The notes under the pieces were generated by a model that had not been told where the DNA came from, ran no database searches, and saw only the letters and a list, made by a program, of their open reading frames with translations. This document shows, in pieces, positions 47,625-58,658 of a stretch of 64,000 bases of DNA; within the stretch, counting starts at the first letter, position 1, and each line of letters opens with the position of its first letter. Source of the stretch: Escallonia rubra (Eukaryota; Streptophyta; Magnoliopsida; Escalloniales; Escalloniaceae); the NCBI GenBank assembly GCA_033065855.1, contig JAVXUO010002827.1:186001-250000 (forward strand), given 5' to 3'. The translations under genes were made by a program, and so were the position numbers.

Positions 47625-50170
47625 TGTGGTCTCGTCTTTGTTTTTTCATTCTTACCATAAAACTTTTTATTACCCGAAAAAGAATCTTTAGTTTCAGTTT
47701 AAAAACGCTGGCTCATGCAAAACAACTGAAGATATTTTTTTGTTTCTATTTATTTTCTCGTGTGATGTAATTGAAATTTGTGTTTCGTAGTTCATATTGA
47801 AAATGCTATCTCACCCTTGACACATTTTTCACGTGTTTTTTCTTGCTAAAATACATAATTAGTTTTCCATAAATTGTTTTTCCTGAACAAACGGAGCCTA
47901 AATTTTGTTAAGGTTTTTAGTTTTTTTTTTTTTTCTTTCTAATGTTGGGTACAGTTCCATTTTCATTAGAGGGCTCAGCAACAGAAGTAAGGTAACAAGG
48001 GTATACATAACACCAAAAGAATCAAAACTTGCACTAAGCTAGCTTATCTGCGACAAGGGTGCTCCATTATGATTTATGAATTTTAATAATATTGTAGAGT
48101 TTGAAAGTAAAACATGAATAATAATAATGAAGAGAAATTTTGAGAGTCACTGACCCGCAAATGACAGAAACTTTCTCACATCTTTTCAACCAACTAAGTT
48201 GACATTTTATTCCTCGCATTTATAACAGGTTGGTTGTTTCTCAAGAGGCGGATTCGGACCGACGATACATTACTAAATTAATCCTTTCAATTTAGCAGCA
48301 AGAAAATGATGAAACAAACCCCCTTAAAATATTTATCACGGCGTTCACCACCTCACCGTGATTAAAAATTGCCGATTAGTCGTTCAAACTCGAAGATTTT
48401 GTGGTTTGACAATTCCTTTGGGAACTTTGAAGTAGAAAAGACTTTTGGGAGTTCAATCGGATCCTTGAGAAGTGCACATATGCTTTTTTGGATGTTTTTT
48501 TTTTTTTGAATTTCTCAAAGAGAATTACTAGAACTGCAAATATGGGTAACGCAATCGATTCTTCTTGCCAACTCAACCAACCCCCTTGATTGCTTTTTTG
48601 GATGTTAAGTTACAAGATTCGCAATATTCTTCTCCTATTCTCTTACCCGGTATCAACAAGCAATTCCCATATGACCGGCCCCCCACAAACAAATGCTCCA
48701 TCGCTTCTGATAAAACGAATGACTATGGGGCGTTTCTCGTTTCAAGATTCATTTGACGGTTTTTCGTGCAATCCTCGTTTTGAGTTTTCACTCAAACCTC
48801 AGGAAGCAACTGCCGCCCAATGAATTATCCAATATGCAGAGGATGAGAGGAGTCCTCAACATAGTACGAGACCCGGTTGAAATAGCTAGTTAGAGGGCAG
48901 CGATAGCATCGATGTAAGATTCTTCCATCTCGAATTAATGTACAACTGTAACGATCAAATATACCAACCATAACAAAAAGTGGTCTGACATTTATGGCTG
49001 GCCTAATTAGACTGAGTTAACCCCCACTCTATGGCACTGCACAGCATCTTTACATTCTTAGGCACCAACCACAGTACTAGAAAAGAAAAAAGAAGAGCAT
49101 CCCACATTCTCAACCACATCGGTTGCAGCTTCAACTAACAATGGCTTTAAATGGACAGGGCCACAGGACCACCTATTTTTGCCTATCCTAGAATCCTGAT
49201 TCTGAGCTGCAAAGTGAGAAACACTGAGAAAACAAGGAATAATTGCACAAGCACTAACACTACACCACCATTTGATGCCTTTTTGTGAGCATAAAAAATT
49301 GGAATTATTGACCTCATTCTCCCCCTAATGGGCTCCTCGTGGGGAGCTTTAAAAAGCTCCCCACGTAGAATGCCTCTCCACTCCCTTCTTTTTCCTGGGG
49401 CTGTAGACAAAAAATAGTAACAATACACCTCCCATTTCCAAAACCAATCTTGTCTCTCTTTCTTCCCTATTCCTTTCCCTTCTTTCCAATCTACTCTTTC
49501 CCTTTCCTGGTCAATCTCCTAGCCTTTTTTGACTAACACCCAAAAGCCACAACAGCACAGGGAAAGGAAAGGGACACGGTGATTAAGTGACCTAGGATTC
49601 CATCTTCCTACCTTCCCCCTCCTTCAATTGCTTCACAACTGTCTTTCCATTGAGGAAAGGTTCAGTAGAGTGAGAGCTGGTGTGCCTCGGGTTATGAATT
49701 TTGGTTGCTATAGCCTACAGCCAAAAGGCAATCTCAAACCTATTAATGTAGGGGGTCATCTATTCGATTCCTCCTCTAACCAATTCTGTTGCTTCCTCTA
49801 ATCTCAGTTTGTCCCTTTTGTGGAAGAGGGATTCAAACAGATTATGATCATTAAGTCTGAATTTCAGGTGATAATACCACAATCCACAGCCTAAACTGAG
49901 GACCCTTTTCCGTTGTAAGAATAGATTTACATCTCACAAGAGGAGTGTCATACCGGATACCTCGTTGAAGCGATAAGATCACATGTTCGAGTCTCATATA
50001 AAGACCGAAGAATACAAAAATAATTTTTGTTCTAAAAAAGGATCAGAATTTACTGAAGATAAAAGAGACAACTTGACATTCATGAGAAAAAACTACTCGG
50101 GAAGGAGGCATTAATGCATAGCAGAGGGAAATTAGAGTTAGGACTATAATTACGTACGAACATTAAAGGC
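47625..50170. other. Intergenic region between the small minus-strand gene and the F-box/MYND gene
   Basis: No gene is supported. It contains a perfect 28-bp palindrome at 49338-49365 and a B-box-like ATGTTCGAGTCTC near 49985 that might be a SINE scrap. The part nearest 50.3 kb is the F-box gene 3' flank. Confidence 0.35.
49338..49365. repeat. Perfect 13-bp-arm palindrome
   Basis: CGTGGGGAGCTTT and its exact complement AAAGCTCCCCACG are separated by two A residues. It could form a GC-rich cruciform or an RNA hairpin. Confidence 0.9.
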
Positions 50171-50338
50171 AGCCGATGCGGTATTTATACAAAATCGCCC
50201 CCCTGAAATCCTCCAAAATACTTCCTCTACCCAAAACAGCCATCACAGAAGAAGCCGAAATTACTTTACCACCCCCAAAACGCCTCAGCATCCCATCCAC
50301 AGACTCACGTGCCGTTACCGTCACAGTCACTGTCCCAA

Positions 50339-51706
50339 CTAGCTCTCGGCCATGGCTTCGGCCCCGTCTCCGTCGAACACTGCATTTCCGTTGCCATTTC
50401 CATTCCCGTTATCTTCCCCGTCCTCGTCGATCCACCTCTCCACCGGCGTGCACTCCAACTTGTGGCGCATCTTCCAATCGAGTGCCTGACACGCGCGTGA
50501 GCAGTAGTTCACTGCGCCGCACACAGAGCACCGCCGGAACTCGTGCCTCCTCGTCTCGGGCCGCCCGCAACCTGCATGCGAGCACAACCGGAGCCCCGGG
50601 CAAGGAGCGGCCCCCCGATCCGTAAACCACTCGCTCAAGAACAGGCTAGCTGGATGTGCTTCAGGAGCCGGTACGTTGCACCCGAAATCACTGAGCAACG
50701 GACAACCGGAACCGACCACGTGCCGGTGGTGAGGCAGCGGGTTCCACGTCAGCCACGAGCCGGATTCAAGAGCCGACGGAGCAGTCGACAGCACGGTGGC
50801 CAGCTCGCGCGCGTTGGCTTGGACGAGAAACCGGCGTCCCTCCGCGACGTTCTGTTTCACGCCGTAGCCGTCCTGCAGGCAATGGCCGAGCTCCCGCAGC
50901 GCATCGATGTGGCCGAGAAAAGCGGCACGCGCGCACAGCGCCACGCCGGCTCGCAGGTCCTTGTCGTTCTTAGAGCCGCCGCTGCCGTTGAACTGAATAA
51001 CGGCCAGGGAGTAGAGTGCCGGCGCGTGAGAGCTAATCGCCGCCTTGGCCATTAAAGAGGCTCCACTTCCTCGGTTTTGGAGACAGTAAAACCGAATCTG
51101 CATGTTAACAATCAATCTCATTAATGACGACCATAACCAAAAAAAAGAAAAGCATTAAAATGAATAAAATTTACATTTTTAGAATAATTTTGAGAGTTCA
51201 AATCTTGTTCACTCACCATGCCGAGTGTGTAACAGGCTTCAACATTTCCGGCATCAGCGCATTGTTTCAGGAACCGGTGAGTCGACTCGGTCCAGTTCTT
51301 AGCTTTAACGGTAAACGTTTTCGGTGAAGCTTTAGACAACACAGCAGGCTGAAGACCAAGACCGTTTAGTCTTTTACATCTGCTTTCAAGAACAAGGAAA
51401 ACAATCAGGCACAAGTCCAGAAAATCTAAAGCAAACCGAATCATTTACGGCGAATTCTCACGTCATCAAGACGCTGGTGAAATCGGCAGGACAGGTGGCG
51501 GTGGTGCTGAGCTTGCATAGGATACATAAAACGAGATCGTCGGGCAAAGCATCGAAGAAATCACAGTTTCCGGCGGTCTCCGGCGATGTTTTCCGGCGTT
51601 TACGCTTGCTCGTCTTTTCTCCGGCGACGTCTCTCCGCCGCTTCGAAACCCTCTTCTCGCAGCTCATGTTTACCGTGGGATAACAAAGTCCCCTTCTTGT
51701 TCTCAT
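50339..51706 (-). CDS. F-box protein with Sel1-like repeats and MYND zinc finger (At1g67340-like)
   Basis: Three exons on the minus strand (51706-51462, 51379-51217, 51097-50339) join in frame to 388 aa. It starts MRTRRGLCYP, has a Lys/Arg-rich stretch (19-40), an F-box (about 50-95, FFDALPDDLVLCILCKL), Sel1/TPR-like repeats (about 120-235, ACYTLGMIRFYCLQNRG, GHCLQDGYGV) and a MYND-type Cys/His cluster at about 308-352 (CSHAGC, CSVCGAVNYCSRAC, HKLEC). The Asn/Gly-rich acidic tail repeats GN. In the family such proteins are SCF ubiquitin-ligase adaptors with an unknown target; MYND fingers mediate protein contacts. The first Met is chosen over the internal Met14 because MRTRRGLCYP is conserved. 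The third exon is strikingly GC-rich compared with its surroundings. Confidence 0.93.
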
Positions 51707-51838
51707 CCCTCTCTCTATATATACACAGAAACGGGGTATAGGTAGAGATAGGAGTTGTGCAGACGTGCCCCTTTGTTCGTCTTTCAAAATTCTTCTGAGA
51801 TATGGGGATAAAGAGAAAGGTGAGAAAGCAAACTGAGG

Positions 51839-51847
51839 CCTTATATA
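51839..51847 (-). promoter_or_regulatory. Candidate TATA box of the F-box/MYND gene
   Basis: On the minus strand TATATAAGG lies about 135 bp upstream of the start codon, allowing a 5' UTR of about 105 nt. A second TATATATA nearer the ATG (about 51714-51724) is too close to serve. Confidence 0.45.
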
Positions 51848-51909
51848 CAAGAGAGGGGGGGCAGGAGCGAGGAGCTTTATCAGAAGAGACCAACAACAAT
51901 AAAGACAGA

Positions 51910-54900
51910 GCCGAACGTTAAAAAGAGAAATGACCCCAAGAAGGTACTCCTATTTACCATGGCACCCTGACATTGTCTTGCTATGTGAAGCTGGTCAAAC
52001 GGCGTTGACCAGATCCCTCCCTCCGTCGTCGACGTACGGCTGCCCCTTTGCTCACCGCTTGCTTCTTTACACGCTCTCCTTTCAGCTCGTGCTTTCAAAA
52101 GTGATTATGGTTAAATGCAGAAAATATATCATTTAAAGCATTAAACTTTTGCAAACTATTTAATCAAAATGATGAAATTGATTTTTAATATAAATGCTTT
52201 TTTTAAAAAATTATTACAGAATAAATGTGATCATCTAAACGTTCAAATCAGAATGATGTTCTTGTTCTGGTCCTTGCAAAAATATTTTTAACTTCAGCCT
52301 AAAATAAAGGATAAAGATGTAAAATAAACGCAGGCTGAACTGATCAGTTTACCCAGTTTAGCGTGTTTTAAGGGATTCTCTCTCTTAAATGCACTGGGTT
52401 TGTTTAAAAAACAGTTAAATTTGTTACAAATGAAAAACTAACTTCGGTTAATTACGAGAGAAAAGGACAATAGGACGACTAAATTGGCGCGTAAATGTTT
52501 TTTATGGGTGTTAACGTGCATTTGAAACGAGGTGCGTGAAGGGGCGTGGAGTATGGGATAGCTTGAACAGATTTAGGTAGCGAATTATCTGGCCGCTTCA
52601 AAGACCTAACCACAGTTAAGGTCAAACGGGTGATTCAGCACTAAACAAAAGTTCAGTTACTTGCGTTTGGTTTTACTCGGCCAATTTTACGTCTTTTCCT
52701 TTCCTACTTTTGATTCTAGTTTACGTAGTTAATACTCCTAGGTACTCGTTGGATGTTTGCATTTTTTTTTTTTAATATATCATATGTTGGATTAATCGTT
52801 GTAATCATTTCACCTGCATTACTTTCGTAATGGTTCATTCGGAAGTGTGAATGACATCTCGCCTTTATATGTGCTAACGATATATAATTGACATTAAATA
52901 CGTCTATTTCTGCTCAGAGTTTAATGCACGATATCAGCGATTACAACTTATCCATGCTTTCACAACAATTAAGCTGACTCCATTACTGCAAACTATTGAA
53001 TCTAGCATTAGAAATGTTACAAGTTTAAATTGATTCAACTCTCTGTAATAAACTGTGTGACATGCCGATGCATTCGCGTTAAAAAGGCTCAATTTTTCGT
53101 ATGAAGCCTCTGATGCGAACCTTCTCATCAATCGTATGACTCATATGCTAAGGTGGTTCTCATCCATGACCTCCACTTGGAAATGAAGAAATCTTTTCTA
53201 GTTTGAGGAACAACCTTTCTTTGCCAAGTATTAAGCTCATCGTCATGCATGGTAACTACCCATGACAAACTTGACATTTGCGGTACAACCAAAATCCTTG
53301 TACTACAACAAGAAATTCTGGCATTAGGTTATATGATATTTGTATAAATAATTATTATAAGGTGAGCTTGCCTTCGCAAGTCTTTGTTTGAGTTTCACGT
53401 ATATACATCAAGAGATATCCTAATTGATTGTGTTTCAAGTATATTCTGCAATTTTTACTCCAAGCAATTTTGATGAAGCTTTTCCAAGATACACGGTCAA
53501 GCCATTTCGTCATTTGAAAAGTACCAATAACTTGATGTTGTTAATTTAGACTTCTATCCGTTTAATATCGCGATTCCTCAATGTATTTAAGTAGACATCA
53601 CTTTCTCGTTGACCAGTACATTTGCAGGTTAAAAAAAAATAATAACAGTTTTTTGTATAGGAAAAATTTACAGTCGCTAAATATATTAAGTAAAAGTTAT
53701 ATTAATATTTTTAACGATAACTCTTAATAGCAGTTTTTATCGTCAATTAATGAAATTATTATAATTATATAAGAATTACTCCGTATTAATTATTGATAAT
53801 GTCACTTAATCTGGTGGATGATCACAGCCGTTGAAAGAGATAAGAAAACCTCAAGGCATCAATGTCGCGTGAAGAACGTAAAACGCCGGCCGGCGTCACG
53901 TCGCCGTAATTTTAACAATTCCCGTCACGTCAAATAATGACGTGATTGATAGTGTTTGTTAGCTCAGAGTCTTAGACCAACTGATTCATATAACTATTTC
54001 AAAAGCAATCAAATTCGCTGAACTCACTTCTCTCTGAAGCCATTTCCTCTCTGTATATTCTTTGATTAAATGAGCAAAAGAATAGGGGGACGTTGCTTAT
54101 TCACAATTTGATTTGTATTTGATATATATAAATACTGTTAATTCATCAACATTGTGGAGTATTTCGTAGCGATAAGTTGAAGTGTAGACATGTATTTAAA
54201 AGCGTAAAGATAAATATTCAAAAAATGAAAAAAGAAATTATCTTACTCATATCTTGGTTGTAACAATGAACAGTTTCGTTCCGACTTATTTTAGTGATAC
54301 AAAAACGTTGTAGAAATTAGTAGACAGTTTTGCTTTGACAATTACACTAAATATAGTAACAACATCCATGGCAAAGGTTCTATCAAAAGTGTCGCGACGA
54401 GGCATAATGATTGACAACGTTTATGTCACTTGAAGTAATGGGTCGAAACAAAATTTGATCCAACCTCTTGTTGGAACAAAAATTTGTCCAAAAAAAGGGA
54501 GAGTTTCATTTTGGACGTGCTCCTCACTAGAGTATCGTGACTCCCCTTTTTCATCATGTAAGCAATGAAGCATTGGAGCCTGGAGGCCACTTGATCAGGT
54601 CTGAAGAGGAGATTTGACCTATCTACTTTTGGCAAAGAAGAAAAATCCTTCGTCTTTCTAGAGATCTAGGATAAATAGTTACTTTTTTATTTGTTGCAAG
54701 GGAAAAAGATCAAGAATAATTAGACATACAATATTCTCACTCGATGCACGGCTCACGTCTCTATATTCAAATATATAAGAACTATTTCGGAGATGACTCT
54801 TCAAAGCATAAAAGTACTCACTCGAGTGAGGGACTCTTGAAAGTTAGGATATTAACATAAACGTATATAAGAAATCTAACGTGAATAAAAAGCATGACTT

Positions 54901-57900
54901 GTTTATCACCTTCGATCATGTTAGTCTCCACGAAAGACCTATAGCATACCACAAGAATTGGAACTCATCACGAAAACCCTTAGAGTCTGTCACTTTTTTT
55001 GTCTTTATCTTGCATCACAACTAAGGTATAATCAAAACGCACCATTTGGCATACCACCAATCCGATTTTCAACATGCTTACTTGAGATTGCGTAGAATAA
55101 TTCTTACATAAAATTTAAAAATCCAGAGTCTACACACTTCTCTAGAGACCAACTGACCAGGGGATATTGGGTTATTCTTACGTGAAGTAAAACTGATTTT
55201 CCGGTCAAAAGGAAAAAATAAGCGGATAGGGACGACATTGCCATTTCCTTAAGTAAGAAGCCAACTAAATAAATAAAATAAAGAGAGGAAGTGAAAACTC
55301 AAACGGGTGGATAACCTGATGAAATGACGTGGGTGCTAAGGACTGATGTCAACCACTCATGTCAACCCACGTGGGTCCTACATGTCTGCTACTGTAGGAG
55401 GGAGAAACAATGAAACATGCCGGGCTGCTATATTTGCGGGACCCACCTTTTTATTTTTCCTTTCCTTTTTTGTTTTCTCCACTAACAAACGTGCTTGCAT
55501 GCACACCCCCATCTTTAATTTCGTACGATTTTTTTTTATTATTTATAAAAAAATTAAAATTATATACTAAGATGGGAAGAAGGAGAGAGTTACAACAAAG
55601 AAATGATAAGGATGACAATTCCATCAAAGTTAAGTAAACGATAAGAATTACAGAGAAAACACTATAAATTGGATGACAATCCTATCCAACATAAGTAGAT
55701 GACTACAGTATAAAATAACAGGAAACAAAACACCACGTGAGTATCATTAGCAATTGAACCGAACAAGAAAGAAAACTGTAGACTATACAGAGGTAAACCA
55801 TTCCTGCGGACATCTATTTCCGATCGGCAAGTTAAGAGGCCAAAGCTGAAGAAAGGATTCACACGCCTTCTTTACCCTGGACAAGATGCACCGAATGCAT
55901 CTTCCTGCAGCTGATAGTCAATCTGGAGAAAACTTGAAACCCTGCCACTGAATGCGAAGCTTTACTGTGCATATGTTGGACCAATTCAGGAGGAGAGAGT
56001 AAGAATACAATATATAACAAATTAGAATTCAATAGCATCAAGAAGAGCAAAAGTGGTAGCATGTAGAGTATCCTCCGCTAAACAAACCATAGAAATAGCA
56101 TCCTGTGGTAGCCATGAGGCATATAATTTCATACGGTCTATATTTGGTTTTGTTGACGTAATTCTAAATTTCGTGATGCTTTATTTTTTTATTTAGAAAA
56201 ATTCAATGACGTCCTTTTTAAAATGTACTTTTAGTGATAAGGTGATAATGAAAGGCACGTAAAGAGTGGAAAAGACATTTCTGATTTCTTTTTGGTTTCT
56301 TGATTTTTGATTTTTTGGCTTTACATGCACTGTTTTCATGAAAATTAAGGCACTAATTAACCAACAGCTTTCGTCCAGGGCCTCTGTCAAGTACTTCACT
56401 TCTTCGTTTTGGAACGAGCTGGCACTACTTGAAAAGGGTGCTATATTAAATTAATGAAGTGGAGTATCATCTTTTATCCTTTTGTCTCAATCAAGTGACG
56501 GGAATATAATTATCTCCAGTTATATTGTTATAAAATTCTCATGTGAAGCCTAAAATTATGTTTTCTTGATTGAATTTTTTTTTAAAGAGACAAATCTCTT
56601 ACTTTTCTATCACGAGAGAGAGAGAGACATCTGGTTGTTGAAAACGACGATGAAAATATTTTAAAGTATTTATTTATGGTACGCTAGCAAAATTGTAAAG
56701 CGTCAAAAAATATGAGCCACCAAGCAACTAAAAAGCGACTTCCAACAATAACTTCAGCGTATAACAAATAGGATCGTGAAACGACATCAAACTATATTAT
56801 ATTTCAAACTAAAGTTAAAGGAGGAGAAGACATTTTAAAACAGAATGATAACCCTCCAAGAATAGCTATGTTCTCCTGCCGATTGCTAGTGAGGTTTCAT
56901 GATAATTGAAGTTGAGTAAGTCGGAATATACTAACCATTACGATTTTGGCCCTAACGGTTTGTTTTTTACCCACTGATTAGGTGATTAGAATCTACCTAA
57001 TGGTGACCATTACCGCCGTGTTTAGAAAACTCTCGAATTGGGGCATCTTTAATACGTAGTATTTGGTCGTTGGTCCCTTTACTTGAAAGGAAGGGAGCTT
57101 CATTTCGACATGTCAGCTCTCGCAGCGGTCAAAGACGTACCGCCGTTTCCATTTTCTCTCTTCAATCTTTTTCAGTCTAGACCAAAATCTCTCCCTTGAT
57201 TGTGGTTTAGTTTCTTGTCTCTTTGATGGGATGGGATGGGATGGGATGGGATGCTCTCTCACAGAAATGGTTTTACTTGCGATCAGGGGAAAATAGTTTC
57301 ACTTCCGAGGCAAAACTATGCATGGTCAAAAGCCCCCGAGTGCGGATTTGGATCCTCCCTGTATAGTATTTTTGCTGCTAGTATTATTGACAAGACCAAA
57401 AAATTCTCTGAAAAAAGGGTTTTTATAAAAAGATTTCTATATACTCGCGATTAAAATTATCTGAAAAGATGTTTTTAGAAAGAATTTTTTTTTTTATATA
57501 TATTCGCAATTATTTTGATTATCGTTAGAATAATCCGATAAGTGATGTATATCTTATATTGAATGTAAAGTTTTGCAAAAGATTAAATCAAAAAAAAATG
57601 TTTTGCAAAAGAAAAAGAAAACCCCAGAAGAAGGCAACCTTTCTGACCCGATGAAGGCAAAATAGTGTAAAGCTTGCCGCAAGTTTTCACTAGGCGTGCA
57701 TTTTTTTAAGAGAAAATTCATCCAATTTCAACTGCGTAGATACCAAGAAAGCGACTGCTTTGCAGCAGTAGGTGATCTTAGTGTCGGATATTGCCAAAGG
57801 CTGGGATTAGGTTTTTAGGTGATGACACGTGGTGGGCTGGAATTCAAGGATGCTCTATCGGCCTAAGATAACATGGGGGTAATTCGGATTTGGAAGCAAC

Positions 57901-58069
57901 GAGGAAGAATGAGTGTCAAGTAGCTTCTCGTAGTGAATAAGAGGAGGAATATTAATGATTTTTCCTTTACAAAAGACATGCACTTTATCACTTTTTATGG
58001 TAGCTAGCTGTCTCGTGGGAACCTGAACCTTGGCATATCGTTCTCCGGTCTTCGCTTCAGTTCACAATG

Positions 58070-58070
<1 letters not shown>
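51910..58070. other. Gene-poor AT-rich region
   Basis: No reading frame here has a recognisable domain or splice context. It contains a GGGAT pentamer repeat (about 57225-57252), a GA tract near 56611-56628, and ACGT-core motifs such as CCACGTGGGTCC (about 55367) that resemble stress-promoter elements without an adjacent gene. Confidence 0.35.
57225..57252. repeat. GGGAT pentanucleotide repeat, about 5 units
   Basis: The unit ATGGG/GGGAT recurs five times in a row within otherwise non-coding DNA. Confidence 0.85.

Positions 58071-58128
<58 letters not shown>
58071..58128. repeat. (TG)25 microsatellite followed by (AG)4
   Basis: Twenty-five uninterrupted TG units (58071-58120) are followed by four AG units. 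It lies immediately beside the hAT-type element starting at 58145. Confidence 0.95.
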
Positions 58129-58129
<1 letters not shown>

Positions 58130-58144
58130 AAATATTACCATGAG

Positions 58145-58572
58145 CAGTGGCGGAAGGAAGGGGGTGGCACGTCGGGCACCTCCACCCTTTGGCATGAAGT
58201 AATCTTTGTGTTAAGAGTCTTATATTCATAGTCTTATTACTTTGAAACCCCCTCCGAAAACTTATAAATTTCAATAATTTTTTTGAAGTCACTGTTCTTT
58301 TTCAATGTACACAAAATTATTCTTATCACATAATAATCAACAAATTTTAACACTTGGTTTTACGTTAACTTTTTTCGCTATAAATGTATAGTAATACATC
58401 TAATGCTTTTAGGGATACTTTATTGATTTTAATTTCCAAAATAGATTGCAAGTATAAAAGATAGAATGCAAAATTTATCGTAAGCTTCATCTTTATTAGT
58501 TTAACCGAAAACGTTAAGATGTCTTTAAAACTTGGGTGCCTTCCTTATAAGGAATTTCTGGTTCCGCCACTG
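58145..58572. mobile_element. Non-autonomous hAT element (428 bp)
   Basis: The ends are perfect 11-bp inverted repeats, CAGTGGCGGAA at the left and TTCCGCCACTG at the right, sharing the GGCGGAA core with the larger hAT element at 1894-4012. The flanks ACCATGAG (58137-58144) and ACCAGAAG (58573-58580) fit an 8-bp target duplication with two changes. The interior is AT-rich and non-coding. Confidence 0.75.
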
Positions 58573-58622
58573 ACCAGAAGAGTGAATAATCGCGAAGTAG
58601 GAAGAAAATCTTTATCTTTTTG

Positions 58623-58658
58623 CTCATGATTGTGGTCTTGCAAGACCACAGTCATGAG
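58623..58658. repeat. 36-bp near-perfect palindrome
   Basis: Two 18-nt arms, CTCATGATTGTGGTCTTG and its complement with one mismatch, lie back to back without a loop. It sits 43 bp past the hAT target repeat. Confidence 0.9.

Noticed and set aside
49930..50010. Possible second SINE (ATGTTCGAGTCTC B-box-like motif)
   Set aside because: No convincing A box, tail or target duplication could be found.
50176..51055. Long plus-strand frames (149, 170 codons) over the F-box gene
   Set aside because: They are antisense shadows of the GC-rich third exon of the F-box/MYND gene, whose minus-strand protein is clearly conserved.
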